The notes beneath the pieces are model-generated. The model was not told where the DNA came from. It ran no database searches and saw only the letters and a program-made list of their open reading frames with translations. Below are positions 1 to 8,766 of a stretch of DNA of 12,829 nucleotides, one piece after another (position 1 is the stretch's first letter; the number at the start of each line of letters is the position of its first letter). This stretch comes from Hepatocystis sp. ex Piliocolobus tephrosceles (taxonomy: Eukaryota; Apicomplexa; Aconoidasida; Haemosporida; Plasmodiidae), in NCBI GenBank assembly GCA_902459845.2, contig CABPSV020000586.1, forward strand, positions 1 to 12,829, read 5' to 3'. Made by a program: the position numbers and the translations under genes.

Positions 1-1
1 C

Positions 2-36
<35 letters not shown>

Positions 37-45
37 ATATTTAAG

Positions 46-778
46 TTTGCCAATCCATTATATATGATGCGTATTTACTCGATTTTCAAAAAGCGTCCAA
101 TGAAGATTATAAAGGGGTAAGAACTTATCTTTAGGCACACATACATGCATATATAAACGCATACACGATCCTCTACACAATACACTAAACAACACTTCCC
201 TTACTCCTGTTTTATTCCCTGCCACAAAACAGGATAAAAATAAACACAATAACAACAAAAAGAACGATGACAATATAAAAAAAAAGAAAAAACAAAATGG
301 CAGTTTCGAAATAAGCTTAGGTATGGGTACGACGAGTAGCGAAGCAGAAGAAAATGATGAATTACAAAATAGTTCAGATGATGGTAATATGGGGACTGTT
401 TTTTTTTCTTGTACTAGTTCAGATGATGAACATAATTCACATGTTGATAGTGAAAAAAGTGAAAGTACCAGTAGCATATATTCTGATAGTAGTAATGGAC
501 ATAGTAACAGTAGTCTTAATAATAATACAAATGATAGTGATGGATATGACGATGATGGATATGACGATGATGGATATGACGATGAGGAACTTGACGATGA
601 GGAACTTGACGATGAGGAAGGCGGTGGTGATAATGATATAGATGATGGCGAACATGATGATGAAAATAATAATAATAATAATAATAATAACAATAATAAT
701 AATAATAATAATAACAATAATAATAATAATAACAATAGGTGCTTATATGCATACAAAAGCTTAGACACACATATATAA
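46..778 (+). CDS. 3' exons of an acidic, Asn-rich protein (partial; possibly the displaced last part of rhopH3)
   Basis: Two exons are supported. Exon A (46-116) follows a T-rich tract ending in TTTAAG, starts with two bases of a split codon, and ends at a good donor, GGG|GTAAGA. Intron 117-232 ends in ACAAAACAG. Exon B (233-778) continues in phase 0. The product is Lys/Asn-rich, then Ser/Asp/Glu-rich, then has three copies of a GYDDD unit, two of an EELDD unit and a run of about 24 Asn. It stops at 776-778. An alternative end splices from AG|GTGCTT near 737 to the strong acceptor TTATAG at 806 and stops at 829-831. No domain is recognised. The gene starts outside the window. The phase and the first residues of exon A fit the last exon of rhopH3, which lies on the opposite strand beside it. 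Coding nature is fairly secure; identity is not. Confidence 0.55.
538..618 (+). repeat. 15-bp in-frame coding repeat, acidic
   Basis: About three copies of a 15-bp unit encoding GYDDD are followed by two copies of a related unit encoding EELDD. All are in frame with exon B of the left-hand gene, as is usual for expanding Plasmodium coding repeats. Confidence 0.85.
664..735 (+). repeat. (AAT)n/(AAC) trinucleotide tract coding poly-Asn
   Basis: Twenty-four consecutive AAT or AAC codons give an uninterrupted asparagine run in the plus-strand frame. The occasional AAC interruptions would stabilise the tract against slippage. Confidence 0.9.
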
Positions 779-820
779 AATTATATTTTTTTACATTACA
801 TTATAGTACAGTAAAATATA

Positions 821-1666
821 CTACAATGTAGTGTTTTTTTTTTTACCCTTTTCTCTATCAAATATAGTATCGTCCTCAATTTGATTGTACAATTTTTTAA
901 TAGGAGTATATTTCGGAATATTCAACAAAAATTTAAGGTTTTGAATAATTTGTTCAACTAAACTTGGATGAATCATTTTATTTTTTAAACGCATAAAATT
1001 TTCATAGTCATAGCAAAACAATTGTTCATAATAATATATATTAATATAAAGAACTGACATAATACTTATAAAATATGACATAAATTTTCCAGAACCTTTA
1101 TTAAAGTATCCCAAAAGAAATTCAATTATTGCATAATCAAAAAAAGGACTACCAGGGTTAGAAGAAACTAAATTGGATAGTCCTAAATATAATGATAAAA
1201 ATGATTCAGGTACATATAAACTTCTCCTATATAGAACTGCTGGTACATGTACAACAGCACTTTCACATGATCTAGCATATTTTAAAATTTCCATATGTTG
1301 ATACATGAATTTCCTTTTTAATGAGGATATAGTGCCCAAATATTTATGTAAATATAGTGATGTATATCTTGTTAATGATAAAATATTTTCTAAGTTTAAA
1401 AGTTGCCTGATTATGTTATAACCCTCCACTTTTGTAGCTAATAAAATACAAAAAACACGATAACCTTTATGCACATCATTGAACGCAAATTTTTTTTTTT
1501 GTGAAAAAATTCTTGCTTTGTATTCCCCGTGTTTCTTCTGCAAAATTATTTGTTCAATAGTTTTACAAATTTTATCAGCAGCAGCAGCCTTTACAAAATC
1601 CACTTCTAAATTTATGTTTAAGCTTTTTTTTACATGTTTGCAGTTAGCTGTTAAAGGAAAAATCAA

Positions 1667-1718
<52 letters not shown>

Positions 1719-2170
1719 ATATAAATATATAAATGTATGCATAACGTATAGCATCTATGTGCCCAAATCGTACAATTGTTTTATAAGTTTTATGTATGTA
1801 TGCTTATTTTTATTTTATTTTATTTTATTTTTTTTTTTTTTTACGTTCTTTGCCCTTTTTTTTAAAATCGTAATTCTTAATATATGTTGTTAACTCTTCC
1901 ACTAAAAATTAAAAAAAAAAAGAATAGACAAAATGATTAATACATCGCTTTAAAAACAGGTAGTATGGTATGTAAACCATGTACGCATTTATGCTTGTAA
2001 CTGCACATTTGATAAGAATAAAAATAAGCATATAAGTGTACATATGTATATATATATATGTATATGTATATGTATAAATTTAAATACTCGAAACGGATTC
2101 AATGGCTTTTGAAGTCCTCTTAAATATCGACCATATAAAATTAAGTTTATCTTAAATAAAAAAAAAAAAA

Positions 2171-2202
<32 letters not shown>

Positions 2203-4066
2203 AATTAGATACCACAAAAATTTATATTGTGTTTAAAAATATAAAGTATATCCAAACAAATAAACAAATGTAGTCATAAGTAGGTGCTTAAACGTGTGCG
2301 TAATGCAAACACTAACATACATATATGTATACGTGTGCACATTTATCCTTGATAACTAGCGTTTTTTTTTTCTCTTTTTTTTTTAACCATAATTAGTTGA
2401 CGCGTAACTACTCAATGAAACAAGTGATTTTTTCTTGTCTATGTAGTTAGGATTATCAGGTAAAAAATTTGTAAAAGATAAGAATATTTCATTTTTTTCA
2501 GACAAAATTTGAAAAACGTTCAAAGGTATATCAAAATTAGATATATACGTTTTTGGTTTATATACAATAAATACAGGAGAATGCCACACTGGTTTTGGTG
2601 TTGTTATATGTGTATTCTCATCCATCAAAAATTTTTCATATAATTGAATATAATCATTATTTAAAGAATTAAGTATAAATGATAAATGATCACATAAAGG
2701 TAATCGTGTTTGTTGATCCGATTGTTTATTTTGTTGTGTACACGATTTTCTAATAAAATTATCAATACAATGTAAAATGTGTGGTGTATCATGACATTCT
2801 TTATAATAATGAAAATGTAAATAATAAGTGGGACAAATAAAATCTATTGAATGACTTTTATTATTTTCTAAAATATCTTTTATAATATTTTTCCTATCTC
2901 CATCAGGCATCTTAAAATATAAATTTTTTAAAGCTGTTACTTCGGATCCATCTGAATTTAAATATATTTTATATTCATCTTTATTCAATTGAAATGTTAA
3001 TATATTTCTTTTTTTTCCAAATCCTTTTGAATTTAGATTTATTATAGTTGGTAAAATACAATATCCGTTGAATTCTTTTAATGGGAACGAGGTATATTTA
3101 CCGACAGGTTTTATATTTCCAAAAAGTTTCAAAAAATATAATCTTTGCTCTTTATCAACATGTTTCATTAAAATTTTTACATCAGGTTCTATATATTTAT
3201 TTAAAAATTCCTGTACCCATACTCGTTTTTCACAAACTTTTAAATCATATGTAATTTTTTTTTTCAAAGTATTTGGTATTTGTAAAGGAACCGACAGATA
3301 ATACTTAACAAACCAGTAAAATTGTTCAGGGTCTTCGACAAAATCTAAAAACGCCTAAAAAAATGGACAAAAAGCAAAACGGGCAATCAGTGCAGCATTT
3401 AAACAGAAGGGCAAATAAATTTATTAACAAATCGGTTGATAAATCTGTTCACAAATCGGTTGATAAATCTGTTCACAAATCGGTTGATAAATCTGTTCAC
3501 ATATCGGTTGATAAATCTATTCACATATCGGTTGATAAATCTGTTCACAAATATGTAAACAAATCGGATGACAAATATTTAACTACAATTTATTTTATCT
3601 TTTATTACTTTTTTTTATTTTATTATTTTATTTTTATATTCTAAATGCACATTCTTACGTTCGGATCAGGTGTCTTATCTCTTATATGGTAATATACTGT
3701 AAAATTACACTCTAATAGTTGCTTTAGGTTTTTATCAAGGAACTCACTAAAATGCTCGCGTCCTAAAACATTGTAAAAAAAATAAAAAAAAAAAAAATAG
3801 ACAGATAATACAAATAAGTTAAAATGTGTAAAAAAATTCATACAAAAGAAAAAACAAAAACAAATACTTATGTGGGTATAAAGTTGTATGTGTACATGAA
3901 TCTATGTTCATTCGTATTCATAATTAAAGATATACAAAAAATTTTAAATTATATATATATATATATATGCTTTATGCAAAATACAAGAATATATAAAATA
4001 ACCGTTAATTAATAAGGTGCTTATATGACATATTAAAACAAGTATTACTAGCAATTTAGTATGCAT
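821..4066 (-). CDS. rhopH3: RhopH3, high molecular mass rhoptry protein 3 (spliced; C-terminal exon not found in place)
   Basis: Recognised from conserved blocks such as FVEDPEQFYWFV, DKEQRLYF, LGLSNLVSSNP and YAIIEFLLGYFNKGS. Exons on the minus strand: 4066-4003, 3762-3659, 3354-2388, 2150-2088, 1901-1845, 1647-847. All junctions keep frame. Residues 1-22 form a signal peptide. The only membrane-helix candidate is about residues 607-625. From family knowledge, RhopH3 joins CLAG/RhopH1 and RhopH2 in the RhopH complex, is stored in rhoptries, enters the red cell at invasion, and is needed for invasion and for the nutrient channel at the host membrane. Exon 6 ends in REK plus one base before G|GTAAAA. 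P. falciparum RhopH3 (about 900 residues) continues there with an acidic last exon. Here read-through adds eight residues and stops at 821, giving 693 residues. The gene is therefore truncated, rearranged or misassembled at its 3' end. Identity is very secure; the 3' end is not. Confidence 0.93.
1670..1715. repeat. (TA)n microsatellite in rhopH3 intron 5
   Basis: About 23 TA dinucleotides lie just upstream (in gene sense) of the TTTTTCCTTTAACAG acceptor of exon 6. Confidence 0.95.
1845..1901 (-). other. rhopH3: rhopH3 exon 5 (57 bp microexon)
   Basis: Acceptor TTTTTAG and donor C|GTAAAA bracket 57 bp reading EELTTYIKNYDFKKKGKE. One base is shared with exon 4 (giving Met) and one with exon 6 (giving Pro). 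Flanking introns are 2087-1902 (186 bp) and 1844-1648 (197 bp). Confidence 0.85.
2088..2387 (-). other. rhopH3: rhopH3 intron 3 (2387-2151) and 63-bp exon 4 (2150-2088)
   Basis: Intron 3 has a GTTAAA donor directly after codons for Thr-Asn-Tyr and ends TTTATTTAAG. Unspliced, the frame stops at once (GGT TAA), which could mislead an annotator into ending the gene. The leftover G plus AT gives Asp, then exon 4 reads KLNFIWSIFKRTSKAIESVS. A second frame of exon 4 is also open, but it meets a stop in exon 5, so phase decides the reading. Confidence 0.85.
3355..3658 (-). other. rhopH3: rhopH3 intron 2 (304 bp) with an internal minisatellite
   Basis: Phase-0 intron with donor AAC|GTAAGA and acceptor TTTTAG|GCG. 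It joins an exon ending in DPN to one starting AFLDFVEDPE, the same boundary position as in the known gene. It contains the 24-bp tandem repeat at about 3428-3563. Confidence 0.88.
3428..3563 (+). repeat. 24-bp minisatellite inside rhopH3 intron 2
   Basis: Five to six copies of a 24-bp unit built from two related 12-mers, AAATCGGTTGAT and AAATCTGTTCAC. It stays open in one plus-strand frame (3363-3644, Ser-Val-Asp-Lys/Ser-Val-His-Lys repeats), but that frame lies antisense within an intron and ends in poly-hydrophobic noise, so I do not call it a gene. Confidence 0.9.
3763..4002 (-). other. rhopH3: rhopH3 intron 1 (240 bp)
   Basis: Phase-1 intron with a GTTATT donor and a T-rich tract before ACAATGTTTTAG. 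The donor's third base is T rather than the usual A. Confidence 0.8.
4003..4066 (-). other. rhopH3: rhopH3 exon 1, signal peptide exon
   Basis: A 64-bp exon encodes a Met-His-Thr-Lys start followed by a hydrophobic stretch (LLVILVLICHISTLLIN). The ATG at 4066-4064 has a purine-rich leader. The donor is G|GTTATT, and the leftover G joins GA of exon 2 to give Gly. The known gene also has a separate short first exon carrying the secretory signal. I prefer this to an unspliced start at 3841, whose Phe-rich reading is simply the pyrimidine tract of intron 1. Confidence 0.85.
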
Positions 4067-4116
4067 GCTTTTCTATTCTTATATAGCATTCTTAAAAAAA
4101 AAAAAAATAAAAAAAA

Positions 4117-4297
4117 ATTAATAGAAAAATCAATAAAAAAATCAATAGAATAATCAATAGAAAAATCAATAAAAAAATCAATAAAAAAATCAATAGAAAA
4201 ATCAATAGAAAAATCAATAGAAAAATCAATAGAAAAATCAATAGAAAAATCAATAGAAAAATCAATAGAAAAATCAATAGAAAAATCAATAGAAAAA
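4117..4297. repeat. 12-bp minisatellite directly upstream of rhopH3
   Basis: About 15 copies of a 12-bp unit close to AAATCAATAGAA. The right-hand copies are nearly perfect, while those nearest the gene carry A-for-G changes. It lies about 50-230 bp upstream of the rhopH3 ATG, so within the promoter or 5' leader. The minus-strand reading (Ser-Ile-Asp-Phe repeats) is a repeat artefact, not a protein. Confidence 0.93.
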
Positions 4298-5327
4298 GTA
4301 AAAACCAACGTTTGTAATTAACCACACATGAAAACTGTATATCTTCTTACATGTTATAATGGTTTTACAATTTATACAACGTTGAAACCGGTAGTAATGT
4401 ATTGTCTATATGTTGCATATATATATGCACTTGTATTATATATGCCTTTTTTTTTTTTTTTTTTTTTACTTTTTGTTACTTTATTTTTTATTTTATATGT
4501 GGATATTTTTAATTTATCTACTGCTTTTATATTTTTTATTGTTAAAATTATAACCATTTTTTAACAACAAAAAGTATTGTATTATTTTTTTTGTTTTGAA
4601 AAATTAAAAATATATATTGTATTTAAAAAGAAAAAAATACATAAAATCAAATAATGAAAAGTTATGCACAGAATAGTGAAAAAAAAATTAAAAAATAAAA
4701 TGTCGATTTTTTTAAATTGTTTTTACTAGTTATTACAACTTATTTTTTAAAGCCAAAAAAAAGATATATACTTAAAAAAAAAAATTTACTATATGTATTA
4801 CATAGATTATAAAAAAAAAATTAAAAATATAAGACCAACATAGATATGCATACATTTTTTTTTCTACTTTATAAATAAAACTATAAATATATAACTTTAT
4901 CAAAATATAAACCTTTTAATAAACGTTCATAAAAAGAAAAAATAACAAAAAAATATACGCTTCATATAAATTAAAAGTATTCAGATGTAAATAAATAAGA
5001 TGCATCTCATATGCCTAATTTTTTACTCTTTTTATTATTTTTTTTCTTGGATTATGTCATTACAAAATACACTTTTATTTTTTTAATATATTTCAGTGTT
5101 GATATATTGTAACAACTACTAAAATTTATATAAACTGTTTAATCACTGTGATATATATGTATATATATGTGCATGATTGTACACCTTCTTTTGGTATCAC
5201 TAAAAATTAAATCAAAAGTGTTGTAAAAATATATTTTTATAGTTTTATGTCAGCATAGTAGTTATTATTTGTCAAAAAAACAAAAACACTTAAATAGAAG
5301 AACATATTGTACTACTAATGATTATAA

Positions 5328-5347
5328 TGCACCAACGTGCACTGGTG
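5328..5347. promoter_or_regulatory. Candidate ApiAP2 (GTGCA-type) site cluster
   Basis: TGCAC at 5328-5332 and GTGCAC at 5337-5342 are opposed copies of the GTGCA core associated with the invasion-gene regulator AP2-I. The second is flanked by inverted CACCA/TGGTG arms (5330-5334, 5343-5347). It lies about 1.3 kb upstream of the rhopH3 start. The motif is short and could occur by chance. Confidence 0.25.
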
Positions 5348-5511
5348 TGTGTTTTGCTTTATAATCGATTATGAGTGTTGTAAAAAAAAAAACAAAAACA
5401 AAAAATCAAGTACAAATTTTATAATTTTTTTTTTTTTTATTACATCATTATGTGTACATAATATTTTGTAAGTGCAATCGGATAATAATGTAATTTTTTT
5501 TTTTTTTTTTG

Positions 5512-5521
5512 GAGGTACCTC
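5512..5521. other. 10-bp perfect palindrome after a poly-T tract
   Basis: GAGGTACCTC is a perfect palindrome in otherwise A+T-only surroundings, directly after about 19 T residues. It could be a dimeric protein site or chance. Confidence 0.6.
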
Positions 5522-5696
5522 TTACCATTGACTGTACGTTGTTTTATTCATATATATCTATATATACATATATATAAATCTATTTATATGTATAAATTTT
5601 TAACAACGTCGTGTTTTTTAAAAAGTTGATTTTTGAAATAAAAGAAAATTGTCCACTTTTTTTTACTAAGTGTTTATATCAAGATATAATATTTAG

Positions 5697-5945
5697 CTAT
5701 TTATTTGTTTAGTTGTTTAGTTATTTATTTGTTTAATTGTTTAGTTATTTATATGTTTAGTTGTTTAGTTATTTATTTGTTTAATTGTTTAGTTATTTAT
5801 TTGTTTAGTTGTTTAGTTATTTATTTGTTTAATTGTTTAGTTATTTATTTGTTTAGTTGTTTAGCTATTTATTTGTTTAGTTATTTATTTGTTTAGTTAT
5901 TTATTTATTCAGTGATTTATTTATTCTGTAATTTATTTATTCAAT
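5697..5945 (+). repeat. 24-bp T-rich minisatellite
   Basis: About seven copies of a 24-bp unit (TTATTTATTTGTTTAGTTGT with small changes) degrade to the right into ATTTATTTATTC-type copies. An open frame of eight-residue hydrophobic repeats (5705-5896) follows from the repeat having a period divisible by three, and is not taken as a gene. Confidence 0.9.
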
Positions 5946-6433
5946 GATTTATTTTTTTTTTATAGATCAAATTTTAATTATCAAAGTAAGGCAATGTTAT
6001 ATGGGTTTATACTTACCATTTAAAAGGGATTTTTTTTTCTTTTTTTTTTTTTTTTGCTCACTTATAATCTATAGAAAAATTACTAAGATTATAATAGTTG
6101 TATAACTTTTGTTTTATAGCTATTTTTTTTTTTTTTTTTTTTAATAGTTCTAGTTTATTACTATTTTTGTTAATTTCTTTAATATATAAAAACTCATAAT
6201 TAGACAAGTCAAAAAAAAAAAAAAAAACAACAACAACAGAAAACAAAGCAAACAATAGCAAACAACAAAAAAATGAATTAAAAAAAAAAGAACTTAAATA
6301 ATTTAGGTACATTATAGTTTTATCATTTTTTTTTTTTTTATAATTAATTAAATTGATTTGTTATATTTAACATTTTTTTTTTTTTTTTTTTTTGTTCTGT
6401 TTCATTGATTTGGTATAATAAAAACACACATAC

Positions 6434-6436
<3 letters not shown>

Positions 6437-6475
<39 letters not shown>
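6437..6475. repeat. (TA)n microsatellite
   Basis: About 19 uninterrupted TA units. Confidence 0.95.
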
Positions 6476-6479
<4 letters not shown>

Positions 6480-7009
6480 ACAAATATAAATACATATAAT
6501 AATTAAAAAAATTCATTGCATTACAAAATTATAAAGTTATATTTATAACATTTTACTTTTTATAACTAATTATATAATAATATAATCTTTCCTGAGTCAT
6601 ACACCAATGTAACAGTTTTTAATTATATTGATTATATTATACTTTATCATATAAGATTATATAATATATGCCTTAATGTACCACATTACATTGCTCTTCA
6701 TTTTTAATTATGTAATCTTATTTGGTTGTACTTTACATTATACTATTGTATTAAATTACATTAAGTTATATTAGCTTATTGATTTGTTTATTTTTGTTTT
6801 TAAAACTTTTCTAAGAGTTTTAATGAATCATTATATCATAAGTAATTGTTAATTACTATTTCTCTTTTAAATACATGTAAATATATTAATTTGTCTCATT
6901 TTTTTTGTTTTTTTTATTATTTCATTGATTAAAATAATAATTTTTTTTTTTTTTTTTATTGTTCTCTTTTTGTTTTTTTATGGTATTTGCTTTACATTAA
7001 TTACTCATT

Positions 7010-7013
<4 letters not shown>

Positions 7014-7051
<38 letters not shown>
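7014..7051. repeat. (TA)n microsatellite
   Basis: About 19 uninterrupted TA units, running into poly-T. Confidence 0.95.
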
Positions 7052-7053
<2 letters not shown>

Positions 7054-7781
7054 TGTTACACTTTATTCCATTGCATTATTTCTTTTTTTTTTACTTTTTT
7101 GTTGTTGATAATTTTTCCTCTTTTTTTGTGCATTTTTCATATTTAAAATATTTAATGCACTTTTTTTTTTTTTTTTTACTAATCTTTATGTAAGCATACA
7201 TGTATTTGTGTAAACACATACGCATTAGCTTAAACATATACACATTTTATGTTTGCATATAATGTATACTTCAATGTATTAGATATTAAAAAGTTACATA
7301 AAATAAATAAAAAAAATTCACAGAAATATATACATATGTATATATATAACAATTTTAGTTTTCTTTTAATATAATTTACATATAAATTAATTAATAAATT
7401 AATTATGGAGTATGTCAATGTGTTTTTTTTATTTTGCTATATATTTTGCAACTTGTTTTAACACTTGTTATGAAACTTATTTTAATTTTAAACAGTAACT
7501 CTCTAATTTTTAATATATATACGTAAACACTTTTCATTCTTATTTTATGCATTGAATAGATACATGTATATGTATAACATACAAATATACGCATACACAT
7601 ATATTTATTAATACACACACACGCACACACACGTGTAAATAAATAAATAAATATATATATATATAATTGTGCATACGTTTACATATGTATTAAAAATAAT
7701 AGTACTATATTTAAGTGTAACCTTTCTTTTTTTTATATATCTATCATGTAGCTATACTATAAAACGAAAATATGCTCTTTT

Positions 7782-7783
<2 letters not shown>

Positions 7784-7830
<47 letters not shown>
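7784..7830 (+). repeat. Poly-T tract of 47 bases
   Basis: The longest homopolymer in the window, about 220 bp upstream of the membrane-protein ATG. Its assembled length may be unreliable. Such poly(dA:dT) tracts exclude nucleosomes and are typical upstream of Plasmodium genes. Confidence 0.95.
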
Positions 7831-8052
7831 CTGTGTCACATTTTGTATTTAATTTTGATACTATAACAAATGTATTGCGTTTTATTCTTTGCTTATTTAG
7901 TTATATTTTATTTTTAACTATTTCCGCTTCTACACCTACCATTAAAATCATTATTAACAGTAGCACCATTATTATAAATAGTGATAGTAGTTTATTTTTT
8001 ATTTTATTTTATTTATTTTTTTTTTTTTTTCTTATCTTTATACAACATCATA

Positions 8053-8766
8053 ATGTATGAGTTAGAAGGTAAGCAGTTTTTTAACACTAGAAGATGTAGA
8101 AAAATATATAAAATTTGTTTGGTTTTACATTTTTTGTTGGCAATATTGCAACTGTTTACCCCCCGACCTTTTTTATTTATAACCCACATAATAGTTCTAT
8201 GTATTGGTATAAATTTCGGTTGCGCATATTTAACTTTTAAGTATTTTTGTTTTACTATTGTTAATATGATTTGTGGTATTAGCAACTTAATATGGTTGCT
8301 ATTTAAATGTATAGGGAAAAATCGATTTAAATGGTTAGACCCACAATATTACTGGAAAATTATAAATAATGACAATATATTTCTTGAGTTTTTTTCAACT
8401 TCTTTACATTATATGTTTGATTCAAAAAAAATAGAAGATACGCCTGAAAATATACAAATGAAATATGAATACATTAAAAATTTTTTTAAGCTATTACCTG
8501 TACAAAAAAAGACATATTTATGGAAAATATATATAGAGCTGTTTATAATTATAATAGGCATTTTTTTATATTTTTTTGGTTCTTATATTAGTTGGAAGTT
8601 ATATAAATATTCATTAAATTATAATCAAAATTATTTGTTATGTCAAAATTATCCATATGGTACTTTTAATGATGACAATAGTACAAGTGCACCTACTAAT
8701 CAAAGTGAATTTATTCCTTTTAATGGCCAACCTTATAGAATATCTGATTTTTTAGACAACAGATAG
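8053..8766 (+). CDS. Conserved-looking Plasmodium four-helix membrane protein, function unknown
   Basis: An intronless 237-residue ORF. I chose the ATG at 8053 because upstream in-frame codons are poly-Phe from a T tract, whereas MYELEGKQFF begins normal composition. Hydrophobic segments lie at about residues 19-36, 40-60, 63-84 and 160-181. An even number of helices would place both ends on the same side, probably the cytosol given the basic N-terminal RRCRK. Between helices 3 and 4 is a 75-residue hydrophilic loop with aromatic and charged residues. The tail (190-237) has a Ser/Thr/Asn stretch and then FIPFNGQPYRISDF, which looks like a short binding motif. No transporter or enzyme signature is visible. 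The four-helix layout is shared by many Golgi/endosomal membrane proteins, but I cannot name a family. The stop TAG is followed by poly-T. Confidence 0.88.
   Translation: MYELEGKQFFNTRRCRKIYKICLVLHFLLAILQLFTPRPFLFITHIIVLCIGINFGCAYLTFKYFCFTIVNMICGISNLIWLLFKCIGKNRFKWLDPQYYWKIINNDNIFLEFFSTSLHYMFDSKKIEDTPENIQMKYEYIKNFFKLLPVQKKTYLWKIYIELFIIIIGIFLYFFGSYISWKLYKYSLNYNQNYLLCQNYPYGTFNDDNSTSAPTNQSEFIPFNGQPYRISDFLDNR

Larger units (their letters stand above)
4298..5690. other. Non-coding spacer, rhopH3 upstream region
   Basis: No convincing gene on either strand. Short ORFs such as 4328-4564 are dominated by poly-Phe from T tracts. The stretch holds many A and T homopolymers, a GC-richer patch at 5328-5347 and a palindrome after poly-T at 5512-5521. 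Confidence 0.7.
5946..8052. other. Non-coding spacer, 5' region of the membrane-protein gene
   Basis: I see no convincing gene. It contains poly-T tracts, (TA)n at 6437-6475 and 7014-7051, and a 47-T run at 7784-7830. The minus-strand ORF 6058-6312 and the plus-strand ORFs near 6925-7193 and 7669-8060 are Phe/Lys/Tyr-biased readings of homopolymers and microsatellites. The last 200 bases before 8053 are probably 5' untranslated leader. Confidence 0.65.

Noticed and set aside
58..768. Minus-strand 236-residue ORF with poly-Leu and poly-Ser
   Set aside because: It is the complement of the (AAT)n and acidic repeat codons of the plus-strand exons; composition is explained entirely by those repeats.
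2383..3267. rhopH3 exon 3 read as a separate complete gene ending at 2383
   Set aside because: The stop directly follows a usable donor, and downstream exons continue the known RhopH3 sequence in phase.
3641..3841. Unspliced start of rhopH3 at 3841 with a Phe-rich leader
   Set aside because: The Phe-rich part is the T tract before acceptor TTTTAG at 3763; a proper signal-peptide exon at 4066-4003 joins in phase.
739..4027. Near-identical AGGTGCTTATATG motifs at 739 and 4015 (also AGGTGCTTA at 2282)
   Set aside because: One copy is inside the rhopH3 signal-peptide codons and the others are in unrelated contexts; no flanking similarity, so chance is likeliest.
4048..4325. Minus-strand ORFs of repeated SIDF/LLIF units
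   Set aside because: Products of the 12-bp repeat, which leaves every multiple-of-three frame open; no normal coding sequence flanks them.
6058..6312. Minus-strand ORF with a Lys-rich end
   Set aside because: Built on poly-A/poly-T tracts at 6121-6142, 6210-6226 and 6280-6290; no start context, splice sites or family match.
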